Source: Lentinus brumalis | Taxonomy: Eukaryota > Basidiomycota > Agaricomycetes > Polyporales > Polyporaceae | DNA: 64,000 nt | NCBI GenBank assembly: GCA_001792895.1 | Contig: MARA01000001.1 | Span: 806,001 to 870,000 of the forward strand | Direction of reading: 5' to 3' | Shown here: positions 12,754 to 23,369 of the stretch, in pieces | Numbering within the stretch: the stretch's first letter is position 1 | Layout: each line of letters begins with the position of its first letter | The notes under the pieces: generated by a model | Told to the model about the DNA's origin: nothing | Databases searched by the model: none | Seen by the model: the letters and a program-made list of their open reading frames with translations, nothing else | Translations under genes and position numbers: made by a program

Positions 12754-14254
12754 CTACTTCGCCGGATAGTCCCCGAAGTCCCAACTGAAGCACTCCTGAA
12801 GTCGCACAACCGCAGCGCTCAATCATGAGCGTCCTCATCTCGCAGAGTTTCGCAGAGCACTTACCACGCAATCCTCCTCCGGCACGGCTTCTGGCACCTC
12901 GCGGCCTTGGTCGACCGAAGGCGGCCATGGCTCTGCAAGCAGCTTCTCGATGACATTGACGATCGTATGCGTGCGGATGTCGACGGCCCAAGATAGATTC
13001 GACACGGTGTCGTACACGATAGACTTGCCCAGGTGACACTTGCTCTCCATAGCGTACCCGCCGAGAGCGCAAGACGAGAGCACGCCGTTGCATGTGCCCA
13101 TCGCAATGGGGTCTGCGGTGTGGTATAGGTGCGTGATGTGCTGGGTCGATGGCTGATGAAGGAGGGCGTGAGCTCGATGTGTACGTCAGAGACAGGGACG
13201 GATGGGTGGCGTACCGGGGACGGCAGATGGAGCCGGTTGGCGGCCATCTTCTCTCCAGGAGACTCGATGGCGAGAGTCGGCGCACCGAACGTTACTCCGA
13301 GTAGGGAAGCGAGCGCGCCGCCGAGTGAGTGGCCAGTCATCCAGATGTTGGCATCGGGGTATAGGTATGTGAGGTTGTTGTACAAAATCTACACGCCGAC
13401 GTCAGTGTGTGAGGGGGTAGCGGCAGACAGACACAGCAGTGACTCACAGTTCCGATAGGATAAAATAGACTATCCTCCACCAAGGCTTCCTCCAAACAAT
13501 TCTGATCGCACTTCCAGCCTCCGCGATAGCATCCACATACGGTCGTCCATGTCCAGTCTACGCGCGCACAGCAACAGCTGAAGAGCAGGTTGTCGTTGAA
13601 CTTGTCCTTCTTCGTGGTCGGCCCTCCTCCACCAATGAATGACGCGGACGTGCCCTTGATAGAGAGCACGACCGTGGAGTTGTCGGGGGTCGCAAACACG
13701 TGTCCGCGGAAGCCATCATCGTCGGGCTCCCAACCGAATGGATAACTCTATGGACGGTCATCAGTACCATGTCGCACGCACAACGTGTATTCAGAAGGGT
13801 GAGCACTCACGACATTCCATCGATCACCCAGCTCGTACCAACCCTGCTCTCCCGGAGACAGATACGCATTATTTGTCATCTTCGCGAGCAGCAACAGTGT
13901 CTCCCTGTCGTTCACATCCGGCCCCTCCACCTCTATCTCATCCCAGTCTATCGCCTCGGTTTCCTGAAAGCGCATGGAGCGCAAGCGAGCGGTGTTGAAC
14001 GCGTCTATGGATCTCGGCCTATGCGCTTTGACTCGCCGCGGACGAAGGGCATAGGCAGACAGCTCGCTGGTGGCCGCGAGCGGATCCGAGTGGTGCACAT
14101 CCTTGAAGACGACCCGTGCGTCAGAAGAAACGGCGTGAAGATGTCGAAGCTCGAATTGTAAAGGCGCCGGCGAGGCGGGGGGAACACGACGTTCATCGCG
14201 GAGAGTGGCCGCGAGGAGTGTTGCAAGCCAGCTTGTCACCGTCGAGAACAGCAT
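12754..14254 (-). CDS. ATG15: Vacuolar autophagic lipase ATG15
   Basis: Phospholipase that breaks down autophagic bodies in the vacuole. The N-terminus ([18 protein letters not shown]) is a signal anchor, as expected for a protein delivered through the multivesicular-body route. Exons: 14254-13808; from [10 protein letters not shown] to LFYPIGT; one with the nucleophile elbow GHSLGG (Ser at about residue 270); one from [19 protein letters not shown] (Asp about 317) through [13 protein letters not shown] and [10 protein letters not shown] (His about 365); and a final 13-codon exon [12 protein letters not shown] reached across the intron at 12864. The Cys pairs in CCCARV and the KCDQNC segment match the family. 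Length about 410 residues, shorter than yeast Atg15. It sits between two F-box copies, a probable duplication around it rather than of it. Confidence 0.93.
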
Positions 14255-15162
14255 CGAGAGAGGTGAACATAACGAGCAGTGTCACTGTAAGGTGCGGAGG
14301 GAGGCCCGCGGTGGCTGAATGCGGCCCGGCGCTTTCGCACTTCGTCATCAACCCGGGACTTGCCGCCATTCCTCCTCGAATTGTGAAAAATCCCGGACCT
14401 ACGATCTTTCACCTCCAAGTGTGGTTATATCTAGTAAGGGAGCACTACCGAACCGGAGCTCAAAGGTCTTGGACTGACCATCGTGTCTGTCACTGCGGGC
14501 TAGGAAAACCCTCAAATTGAGGCACGTCGAACACCTCCCGAGCGGGTTGGACTTGCTGTCCCGGGAGCTCATAGGAGCGGATAGCAGTACAAGCAGCTAC
14601 TTAGGCCCGAGGGCCCCAAGAACTGTGCCTTGACTTCGCAATACATAAGCGCAACATGGGCAAGCATGAACTGGGATGATCGAACATTGAAGCCAATTTA
14701 CGTGGTATCAATGCGGTTGCTTCACTGTCGCCACGACTAGATGCACACGACACTGGCCTCTCGGCGTCGAGGTCGACTTCGAGGACACCTCGTTCATAGT
14801 CAACCCCGACCCTCCGCTGCCTATCAAAGGTCCCCAGTCCTGGTCCGGTGACGAGGTCCGATTGATTGTCCAAGTTCATCGGTTGCGCTCCTCTAATTGG
14901 TACGTGGTCATTCTCTCGAGAATGAAACCTGCAGTCGTATCGCAGCGTATCGCCCGATGCACAACGTACCTTTGTGTCTGACGCCCCACGGTCATGTGAT
15001 GTGACGCGTAGTTGGTGGCTTCGTTCCCGACTTTCAAATCCTTTGTCTTCCAACCTCTTTCAACTTCCCCACTCCTACCACCACTCCCACTCCCATTCCC
15101 ACCACCATCACCACCACCACTCAGTCGTAAAGGCAACGCCACTTCTATTCCACAATCAAACC
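14255..15162. promoter_or_regulatory. Divergent promoter region ATG15 / F-box 2
   Basis: About 900 bases between two divergently transcribed genes. A 150-codon minus-strand frame (15053-14601) has no recognisable domain and is judged non-coding. The part next to F-box 2 is a C-rich, CCA/CCT-type pyrimidine tract, a common core-promoter feature in filamentous fungi. Confidence 0.45.
15071..15121 (+). repeat. CCA/CCCACT-rich simple sequence tract
   Basis: Imperfect CAC/CCA repeat on the plus strand just 40 bases upstream of the F-box 2 start codon, within the presumed 5' UTR or core promoter. On the minus strand it would read as poly-Gly-like, which explains spurious frames there. Confidence 0.6.
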
Positions 15163-16895
15163 ATGTCATCACCAGGCGCAGCACAGCTGTTCGCCAACCA
15201 CCAAGGTTGGGGAGCACTTGCCAACGAACTACGTGTGCACATCTTGAAGGAACTCGACGCCACCGACCTGTTGTCGTGCTCAAAGGTGCCGGTCAATCTG
15301 TTCTACTCTTTAATTATGCCGCTCATGGATGACGGTGGCAGGTCGCTCGTGCATTCAAGACACTCGTTGACAAAACGCCCTCGCTGCGGTACAGGCTACT
15401 CCTTTACGCTGCGGGAATGCGAGATGGCCCACCGGCCGGAGGCTCTTCGGTCTCAAAGCGACTCACACTGCTGGAAGAGTACGAGAACACCTGGAAGACG
15501 GGGAATATTCCCATCCGTCAGCAACCCTCTCGGGGCCACCACAAGCATGGTGGTTTGATCGTGACGCTTGATTGCGACGAGTCTCAGCTTGACGTCCTTC
15601 GGCCTGCGTCATTTTTCAGCGGTGTCCCCGAGAGGGCATGGCACGCGGATCTTTCGAACTTGCTCGAACAGGGAGGTCCAGACCTGGATCCTGGCTTCGG
15701 ACGTGCTTATGCCGTGGATCTCGCTCAAGACTTACTGGTCTTGATGGTACTGCCAGAGGTCGACCCGGAATTGGAGGAGTCAGCGTAAGAATCTCAACCC
15801 TCACAGAGAGGAACTTTTCCCTGACGTCCTCTGCTCTTGCAGGTTCCCGGAGTGTCACGTGTTGTCGCTCTCTGGGGACGGAGAGACTCATCCTCTCGCT
15901 GCGCGTCGCGATGTATACAACGGATCCAACCTCGGCTTTTCTTCGCCCCAAGCTGATGTTGAGATCGTGGGCGACCTCATCGGATGCACTGTTCTTGGGA
16001 TGGACCTCTGCATGTCCGTGTACAATTGGAAGACCGGCCTCATGATTTGGTGCGATTCTGAATGGGTGAGCATATTCGATGCATGGACGCAAAGTCAAAT
16101 CACTGACCGGGACGACACACATAGGACGAAGAGATGGGTGAGATGGAATATCATACACGCTGCCACATACTGGATCCCACGCACGTCCTGAAGGTCTCGA
16201 AGTACGACCTCATTGTTCACCGCGTGGCCGAGGAAGGCAAACTCATCGATGGCGAGATCGTTTGCAACCTCGAGATGCCCGCTCTCGCCGATGGCTTCGA
16301 GGCCTCATACTGTGCGAGCCACATTCAACGTCCACCCGAACCCGAAATGTCCGACTGCTCTCCTCATTTCGAGTGCGATCCCAGCCTCACCGTGCTCGTG
16401 GTGGAGTATGATATATCCCGCAAGTCGTCCCTGCAACGGGACAACACCAAGCTCATTGCGGTGATCCCCATCTCAACCATCCTCGCCCGAGCCCATGCAT
16501 CTCTTCCTACGCCCAAGGTATCTTGGGAAGACTGGGGAGCCCTCGGGGCTCGTCTCGTCCTCATGCCGTCCCGGACGAGCTATTCCGAGCACATAAATGT
16601 GTTTGGTTCACGCGTCACCATCTCCGTGCCTCGTCCGTCACAGCAGGGGATGGTCGATGTTGTTGTGCTTGACGTACGCGAGGGAGTGGTGCACGCAGAG
16701 GGCTCCAGGTCGGCCACAGAGTGCGAAGGAATATCTATCCTGGTCCTTGACAGGTTCACGAAGGAGGTCACCCCCGTCTTCAAGAATCCGGTGGAAGCCA
16801 AGATGCCGTACCGAATGGTGAGGATCCCACAGTGCGATGTTTCTAAGAGCAGGTCTGGGGTCGTCTCCCTTCTGAGCGACGGGTTGTGCGCTTGA
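15163..16895 (+). CDS. F-box domain protein, copy 2
   Basis: Paralogue of the gene at 10751-12435, in opposite orientation. Four exons add up to an open frame of 519 residues: 15163-15285, 15342-15784, 15843-16065 and 16125-16895, all with GT-AG junctions. The F-box lies at residues 14-41 (WGALANELRVHILKELDATDLLSCSK). Downstream blocks RAFKTLVDKTPSLR, RPASFFSGVPERAW, SLSGDGETHPLAARR, MGEMEYHTRCHILDPTHVLK and the C-terminal MPYRMVRIPQCD are shared with copy 1 in the same order. The high similarity over all exons points to a recent inverted duplication. Presumed SCF adaptor; substrate unknown. Confidence 0.84.
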
Positions 16896-17116
16896 CGAAT
16901 GTAGCTTGAAGCCCGAGCATCGTCGGCCTCCCTCGTCACTACAACGTCTATGTAGACCAGGCCTCAGTTGCTACCATTACTTGTACTAGTTCACAAAGTC
17001 GATTTCCTCATCTCGCTGCATGGTTGATCAGGACATCATACATACACGGAGTCACATACTTACGAGCGAAACGGAACGATACATAATAAGCATGATTTCA
17101 GGCTCCGAAAGGATCA

Positions 17117-19027
17117 ATGTCTATGGCGCCCGCAGCGGTGCGATCGCAACAGTTGACTTGTTCACCGACTCCCTCTTCCATCGCTTCATACATCTTGCTA
17201 CTTTCCTCCCATCAGCCCTGCTCTCGCCGGCGAGGGCGACCTGCCTTGACAGTGCATTCCACGCGCGCGCAAAGACCTAGCCATCTAGAACGCCAATGTA
17301 CGCTCCCGCCGTGATCGACGCGCCATCTCACATCGTGATTAACCCGCCCTCAGGCCGCTGCCCGACGAACGTCCACGTCAGAGTGTTGCCAATCTCATCG
17401 GTCGTTTCGAACAGCAGAACAAGAAGCACCCTGCGGTCCCAAGTGTTCCCTCCCGCTCGTCCAGCGTTATATCGCAGCATACTGGAGATGCCGCGCTGGA
17501 GGAGTTGAAGGAGAAGCGGGAATGGCCTCCGAAGCCAAAGCCAGCGGTGGCGAGTGTGTTCGAACCCAAGCCCGAGGTGGCAGCCAAGTCGCCAGACCCC
17601 CAGCCCCTGCACGGCTTCCTGAGCCCGCTCCTCAGCCTCCTGCTGAGCCTGCAGCGGTAGAGAAACCTGCAGAGCCTGTAGAACCTGTAGAGCCTGCAGA
17701 ACCCGCAGCTGTCTCTCCTGTGGCTTCCGATAAGGCTGCTTCGCCTTCGCCTCCCTCCTCTCCTCCTAAGAAGGCAGCACCTGTCCCCAAAGCGGCTGTT
17801 CCACGTCCTTCCACGACTACTACACGTACCCCCGCTACGCCCTCCAAGACTCGTGAAGGCAGGCCAAGCACAGTGGGCGCGAAGCCGGCAGCGCGTACTC
17901 CCGCTAAGTCGCCACCTTCTTCATTCCACCCGAGCGTGTCCACGGCGTCGATATCCTCCGTGAAGAGTGCTGGCACCGTTAAGCCTACGCCCTCACGGTC
18001 ACGTCCGTCTTCCCGTGCCTCGGTCACGCCTTCCAGGCCGAAGACACCCTCAGCTGCGCGGCCAAAGACTCCATCGCACACGACGTCCCCCAAGCCTAAG
18101 GCCCCGTCGACCGGGCTGTTCGCACCCACCGCCGCTTCTCTCGCGCGTGCACGCAATGGGGAGGCACCGCCGGCCCCTACGCGCAAGCCTACCGCCTCGA
18201 AGGACACCCTCGATCGGTTGAGCAAGCCGACTGCGGCCAGCATGTCCAAGGCCCGTCAGCCGACAACGCCCGCCGCTGCGCCAACTAAGACTACGCCGGC
18301 GAAGAGCACAGCGGCAACGCGCGGAGCAACGCCTGCTGCTCGTGGTGGCGCCACAGTCAAGCCACGTGTAGGTCTTGCTGGTGCCAAGCTCAAGGATGGG
18401 AAGTCGAAGGTCGCCCCTGCGTCCGCTACCGGTGCCGCCGCGACGAAGGCCGCGAAGGGGCCCAAACGTCACGATGAGGCAGCGGCGCCGCAAGAGGTCG
18501 CGGATGACATCTTCACGAGTCACGAACAGGATGGCTCCCGTGAGACTCTTAGCGATGAGCCGGAGCACGTCGAGCACCACGAGCCGGAGGATATGATCGA
18601 AGGCGAAGGTCATGAGGCGAATCAGGCATCTGAAGAGCACTATGTTGAGGAGCATGTCGCCGAGCCGGAGACCATTGCGCACGAAGAAGCAGCTGAGGAG
18701 CACTCTCCAGTCGAAACTGAGGAGGTTGCGTCCGACTCCCATACCGATACCGCGGATGATACCCCCGCTGCCTCCTCGGAAGCGGAGGCCGATGCCGAGG
18801 CTGAAGCTGTCGTCTCTGAAGCCGAAGCAGAGCCCGACGCCGCTCACAGCGAAGCGGAGACCCACGTCGATACCGAATCCGACACTGTCGCCGGATCGGT
18901 CGTCGCTGACAAGAGCGGCAACGACATCGAGGACATGGTCGCGTTCCTCGAGGCTGCATCTGTGAAGCCGCGCCCCACGAGCGTGATTGTCCCGGACGAG
19001 GTCGCCGATATTCCTGACGAGGATTGA
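17117..19027 (+). CDS. Disordered Pro/Ala/Ser/Thr-rich protein with acidic C-terminus
   Basis: Function not recognised. The preferred model starts at 17117 (MSMAPAA), splices to about 17213, then across a 43-nt intron ending at 17353 to a stretch with QSVANLIGRFEQQNKK and LEELKEKREWPPKPKP. From about 17600 the protein is Pro/Ala/Thr/Lys-rich and basic (SRPKTPSAARPKTPS; two KPTAAS/APTAAS..(K/R)AR motifs near 18120 and 18230). It then turns strongly acidic with Glu/Ala/His runs and ends DIEDMVAFLEAASVKPRP..DEVADIPDED. The frame carrying NLIGRFEQQ and the frame carrying the rest differ by one base at a C5 run (17597-17601), suggesting a missing base. A basic-then-acidic disordered layout would suit a cytoskeletal or chromatin-associated protein, but that is a guess. 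Confidence 0.7.
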
Positions 19028-19935
19028 CGGAAGGAAGGAAGGAATGCGTGAAGAGGTGGGTAGCACAGTTGCCCCTCTTCGCGTGGTAACCGCCACAAAC
19101 TGCAATGTACGATGGATAACACTGGACCGTTTCCCCGATCCTCTTGTTCTTTGGGCTTTTATACCTTATTATATCGACGCCATGCTCATGCTCATAACTT
19201 ACAGATCACAGATCACCGACCTACTCTCCTTCCTCGTCCCCCCATTTTCCTGATGACCTTCCCCTGTTATCTGTCACTCGCACTGCTGATGTCCGATACG
19301 TATACAACCACGCCCTGCTTTCGCTCGCGCTTTTCCTTACGAATATCCAGAAGTCTCACGTTGTTCTTTGGTGCAAATTTCAGGCGATACGTTACTTGTC
19401 CGTCCCGGTCGTAGTACCAGTTATCTCAACAACAACGTTTTATGCGGTTCTCTCATCCTCTTTTCTCCCTTTCCCAATGGTGCGTCGAGTGTTCCTTGGC
19501 CCAGGGTGGGATCGGGAGCACAGTGCATAGTGATGAATGATACAAGAGAGGTAAGTTCGGAACCACACGCATGATCGCTAATGATGCAGATCACGTAGGG
19601 TACTCGCGCAGGATTGGGCATTCGAACATGGTACGTCCAAAGGCTAATTTTATGCGAACGATTGCTCAGAAACAAACCTCGCAGACCCTATGGCACCCCC
19701 ATGTCGTCTCGACTGAGGCAAACCCGGTTCGCGGCTGGCCTGACGCGCTACCTTCCTACGTGCGCGGGGTTAGACGGGGCTTCGGCGCAAGCAGCGAACA
19801 CACCGGCGCCTCGTCGTATAACTTCAGCACTGCGAAGTCGAAGAGAAACTGGCAAACTGGTCACCCATCCGATCTCCCTTACCGCCCCTGCGGTTTCCCG
19901 TCCCCGGTAGCCCCTCAAAGCTCATTTCACTTGAT
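19028..19935. other. Intergenic 3' flank
   Basis: Region between two convergent genes (stop at 19027 plus; 3' end of the membrane-protein gene on the minus strand). AT content rises around 19150-19450, consistent with untranslated and terminator sequence. No gene, repeat or RNA was recognised. Confidence 0.5.
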
Positions 19936-21347
19936 TCAGGACGCGTGGATGTGCTTCGCGATCTCTCCGTGCCCATTTTCGCGTTCAGCACGGACCGTGA
20001 CGATGGTGAACGTGAACCACCACAGAAGCTGTTCCCAAGTATGCGGCACCCGACTTTCGGCAGCTGCCCCAATCCACAACGCGCGGACGACTGCACCCGT
20101 TCCAAGTCGATGCGACAAAAACGGGGCATACGCATAAGCCTGGGTGGACATCGAGGGCACGGCGCAGGGTGTGCACTCACCGCGGGGCATGCATGCATAC
20201 AGCACGAAGAGGACGAAGCTCCATGAATCGGAGCCATAGTGCTTGAACTTGGGATTGGGTGGACGTGGACGCGCACGCTCAGGATGGCGATCTGCAGCAG
20301 CGGGATCAGGTAGAAGTGCGGCAGGACCGTCGGACGAGCCACAGGGCCGAGCAGCCCCAGTGCTTCCCCGCATCTGCTGAACATGCACGAGAGGATCCAG
20401 ATGCAGTACGCCACGAGATTGCGGAATGTAAGGTTGTATTGTCTGACGGCCAGTTTCCACAGACGGCCGAGTTCGGTAACCCGGTATACGTCCGCTGGCT
20501 TTTGCTGCCTCTGCATCTTCGCATCCCCGGAGGTCCGCGTGTTTCTTGATTCTGTCTTCTGGGAAGCCTGACTGTTCGGTATATCAGGACGCTCACCGTC
20601 GGCAGGCCGGGACATCACCTTGCCAAACCAGCCAGTGTTCCGCAACCCGCCATCGCGTACGGCGCTGGTCATGATGGGGAACGAGAGCGACAACAAAACC
20701 GCTTCCCAGGCGTGTGGGACGCGCTGTTCCGCAACTCCGTCAGTGCAAAACAAGCGGACGCCTATGCACGTCCATGGTGAGTCAGGGCAACTTGAACCTC
20801 CCAGAAATCGAGACGGAAGATACGCACAGCGCGGCATGCACACCCACAGCACGAACAGGAGGCAGTGGACGACGTTGTCCCCACACAGGTCGCTCCCGGT
20901 CCGTCTCACGTCCCCCGATGCGCCGGCCCCCGAGTTCGCAGCCCGCGCGACGCCGACGAACGCCGACACGCACATTATCACGATCTGCAGCAGCGGGACG
21001 AGCCAGAACTGCAGGTTCAACTTCAAGCTTTGCAAGGCAGCCACTGCCAGTGCCACCCCCAGGTCCGAGTCCGAGTCCTTCTGTGTCAGGCTCGCGTCGG
21101 CCCCATGACTGACAGGGACCATCCCAATCGCCTCCTCGCACCCGTACGCCTGGCACAAAGGCACCCATATCCCGACCAGCACCAGTCCGACGAGAAAGGC
21201 GATCTCCGCGAACCTCCGAAGGTGGTAGACGCGTCGGCCCCCGGGCAGGCTGAACACGACGAACGAGATCATTTCGATGAAGACCAAGGCATAATACAAC
21301 CAACATGCGATCCGGGCATCGTGCCCACTCGAGGGGTCCCGGGTCAT
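19936..21347 (-). CDS. Multi-pass membrane protein with duplicated second half
   Basis: Family not recognised. From ATG 21347 (in-frame alternative 21431) the protein shows hydrophobic helices ARIACWLYYALVFIEMISFV, FAEIAFLVGLVLVGIWVPL, LQFWLVPLLQIVIMCVSAFV, NVVHCLLFVLWVCMP and, after an intron near 20820-20760, VPHAWEAVLLSLSFPIM. A second set follows on the same strand: LGRLWKLAVRQYNLTF, HFYLIPLLQIAILSV, SWSFVLFVLYACMPRG, an intron, and SRVPHTWEQLLWWFTFTIV, ending at 19936. So about two-thirds of the gene is repeated. A frame change near 20265, between LQIAILSV and NPKFKHYGSDSWSF, breaks the second copy unless a base is missing there. It may be one fused gene or a gene plus a decaying tandem copy. 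Confidence 0.55.
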
Positions 21348-21440
21348 GGTGGCAGCAAGATGAGTACTGGGTAGCGGTATGCGTTCCGGGAGAGGGTGGG
21401 ACGTGACTTGCATATAGTACACACTCTGCACGACTCAGGA

Positions 21441-21476
21441 GGCAAAGCAGTGCGCGTTCGCCCGGATTGATATCAT
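21441..21476 (+). repeat. Direct repeat, copy 1 (5' flank of membrane-protein gene)
   Basis: GGCAAAGCAGTGCGCGT followed by a GGATTGATATCAT block, repeated with differences about 257 bases downstream at 21698-21740 (GGCAAAACAGTGCGCGT ... GGACTGATGTCAT). The pair marks a local duplication in the upstream region of a gene whose coding sequence is itself internally duplicated. Confidence 0.65.
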
Positions 21477-21697
21477 CCGTTCTTGCGGCGGCCTCCCATA
21501 TGCAGCGTGGAGAGGTACCCAAAGTAGGTGTCTGCGAAGTTCGCGTACCAGGGATAACCGAGTTCTCTCCGCGGCAGACAAGAGCGGGAAGGTGGGACCG
21601 AGAAGCGCGCCGGGAGATGGTCTTGTCCGCGCCCGTGAATGCTGCGTGTTAAACATAGGAAAGGAGAGGATAGGCAAGTGCGCAGATATAAGTAGGT

Positions 21698-21740
21698 GGC
21701 AAAACAGTGCGCGTCCGGCGTCCGCGCGGACTGATGTCAT
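21698..21740 (+). repeat. Direct repeat, copy 2
   Basis: Second copy of the repeat at 21441-21476, with a short GC-rich insertion between the two conserved blocks. Confidence 0.65.
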
Positions 21741-22303
21741 GGCGTCCAATATCGCACTTTCCTAGTCCGGCATATATCAAACCCCTGGGCGTCGCAGATG
21801 CCTTGGATGGCTGCAGCTGATTGTACGCAAATATGGTATATTTTTCGTCCCGAGCCTACGCCCGAGGAAGTACAAAAAATCTCCGTATGGTACAGCGCTA
21901 CAAGTACTAGTACATACACAATCACAACGAAACCCAACGATTACCAGCTCTGACGTAGTACACTGAGGATGGGGACATGGAGAGGCTAAGAACAACAACG
22001 AGGGTGGAGGACGCAGTCCGCGGAATTGGGAATGCGTGCGTGAGGCGGGGAGGGATAGGGGGAAGAACGAACACGACCGGAGAGCAACACGAACACGAAC
22101 ACGCGCAAGCTACACTCGTACACGGCTCGATCACAAGACACAGGGTGTGCGATGGTTCGATGCGGATTTTTCCAGCCGGATGTCGATCTGTGGGACGAGG
22201 CGGCAACGAGGCAGGCGACGGAAGCGACCGCATCGGACCCGCTCCGCCATCCGAACACGATCCCCAGCGCTCGTCAGAACCCAGGTCTCGCGCTCGAACA
22301 TGC

Positions 22304-22338
22304 ATGGACGGACGGACAGGGACGGACGGACGGAGGAC
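22304..22338 (+). repeat. GGAC tandem microsatellite
   Basis: Two short arrays of GGAC tetranucleotides separated by AGGGAC. They lie in intergenic DNA downstream of the gene at 22556-23369. The rest of 21741-22555 shows no recognisable gene. Confidence 0.75.
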
Positions 22339-22555
22339 AGGAGAACCTGCGAGCCCAGTGGCAGCGGATGCAGGGACGCCACAGCAGATCGACAGCGTAT
22401 TAAGCCGCCTGCGCGTACGCGTTTTGGTGATAGCACGATAGGGTACAACGCACGGGCGGGCGGCGAGCTTTAGGTTTAGGTCGAAGGCGAATGTACGGGC
22501 GAGGCGGCGATGGGACATCTCAAACGAGGGTGGGAAGAGGGCTCGCCTGACTCGT

Positions 22556-23369
22556 CTAGTTGAATCCGTCGAAGTGCCCCTTCAGGATACGCTCGCCCAT
22601 CGGGGACGGTGCCCTGGGCGGCCGAGGCGTCCCCGCGGCCATCGTGTTCGACCTCCGCGCCTTGCGAGTGGGATAGCGGCAGCTCCAGCAGACTTCATGC
22701 CGGGGGGCGTCGTGCTACGCTGGGCATTTGCCGTGCCATTCGCCGGCTTGACGACCGGGACTGGCGGCTGCGAGAGTCCGCAACGATGAGCACGGGGATG
22801 CGCGAGGAGATGGGAGAGCGAGACTTACCCGGGGCAAGTTGTTCCCGCCCAACGACAGGCGGCGAAGGAGGCCGGCGGCGCGGTCCTGCTGGTGCCCAGA
22901 CACGGGGGCGGCGGGAGAGACGGGAGGCTGGGCGAAGCGATCTTGGGTGGGCCAGGTAGCTGTGCTCGCGCGACGGGCATGACCATTCCGCGGGATCGAC
23001 TTGTCCGCCTCGAGAGCGTCGTCGTCACCTGCGGGACGGATCCTGGTTGGTGAGCACGAGAAGAGACAGATCGCGTGCACACTGACCATCGAAGAGACCA
23101 GGTGCGCCCGTACCGCGGCGGAAGGGGAACGTCGCGTTGGGCGGGGACTTGGGCGACTGTGCGAGGAAGTAGGAGAGGATGGGGGAGGTCGACGGGCTGA
23201 TGGGCGCAATGCGGGGGAAGGTGCCTGTGACGGGGGTCTGGAGAGGAGATGCGGGGGAGTTTGAACCCGAGTCAGACGACGAGTCGGAGCCCGAGCCCGA
23301 CTCTGAGCGACGGCGGCCGCCGATGGGGATGGGGAGCGAGTGCGGGACGTTGCTGTTCTCGTTGGCCAT
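22556..23369 (-). CDS. Conserved fungal protein with RRxS sites and GHFDGF C-terminus
   Basis: Small Ser/Pro-rich protein of a type I recognise as widespread in fungi but cannot name. Exon 1 (23369 to about 23087) gives MANENSNVPHSLPIPIGGRR, a Ser/Asp-rich tract, SPSTSPILSYFLAQSPKSP and FPFRRGTGAPGLFDG. Exon 2 (from near 23031) contains GHARRASTATWPTQDRFAQP and GLLRRLSLGGNNLPR. The last exon ends ARRSNTMAAGTPRPPRAP then PMGERILKGHFDGFN. RRAS, RRLS and RRSN are basophilic-kinase (PKA-like) consensus sites. The final exon needs one extra base near 22668 to join PVVKPANGTANAQ to ARRSNTMAAG; an alternative acceptor near 22724 keeps the frame but gives an unconvincing peptide. A signalling-regulated adaptor is a guess. 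Confidence 0.78.

Noticed and set aside
18050..19105. Long minus-strand open frame opposite the disordered protein gene
   Set aside because: It is the mirror of low-complexity Ala/Glu/Pro codons on the plus strand; the translation is Arg/Leu-rich with no domain.
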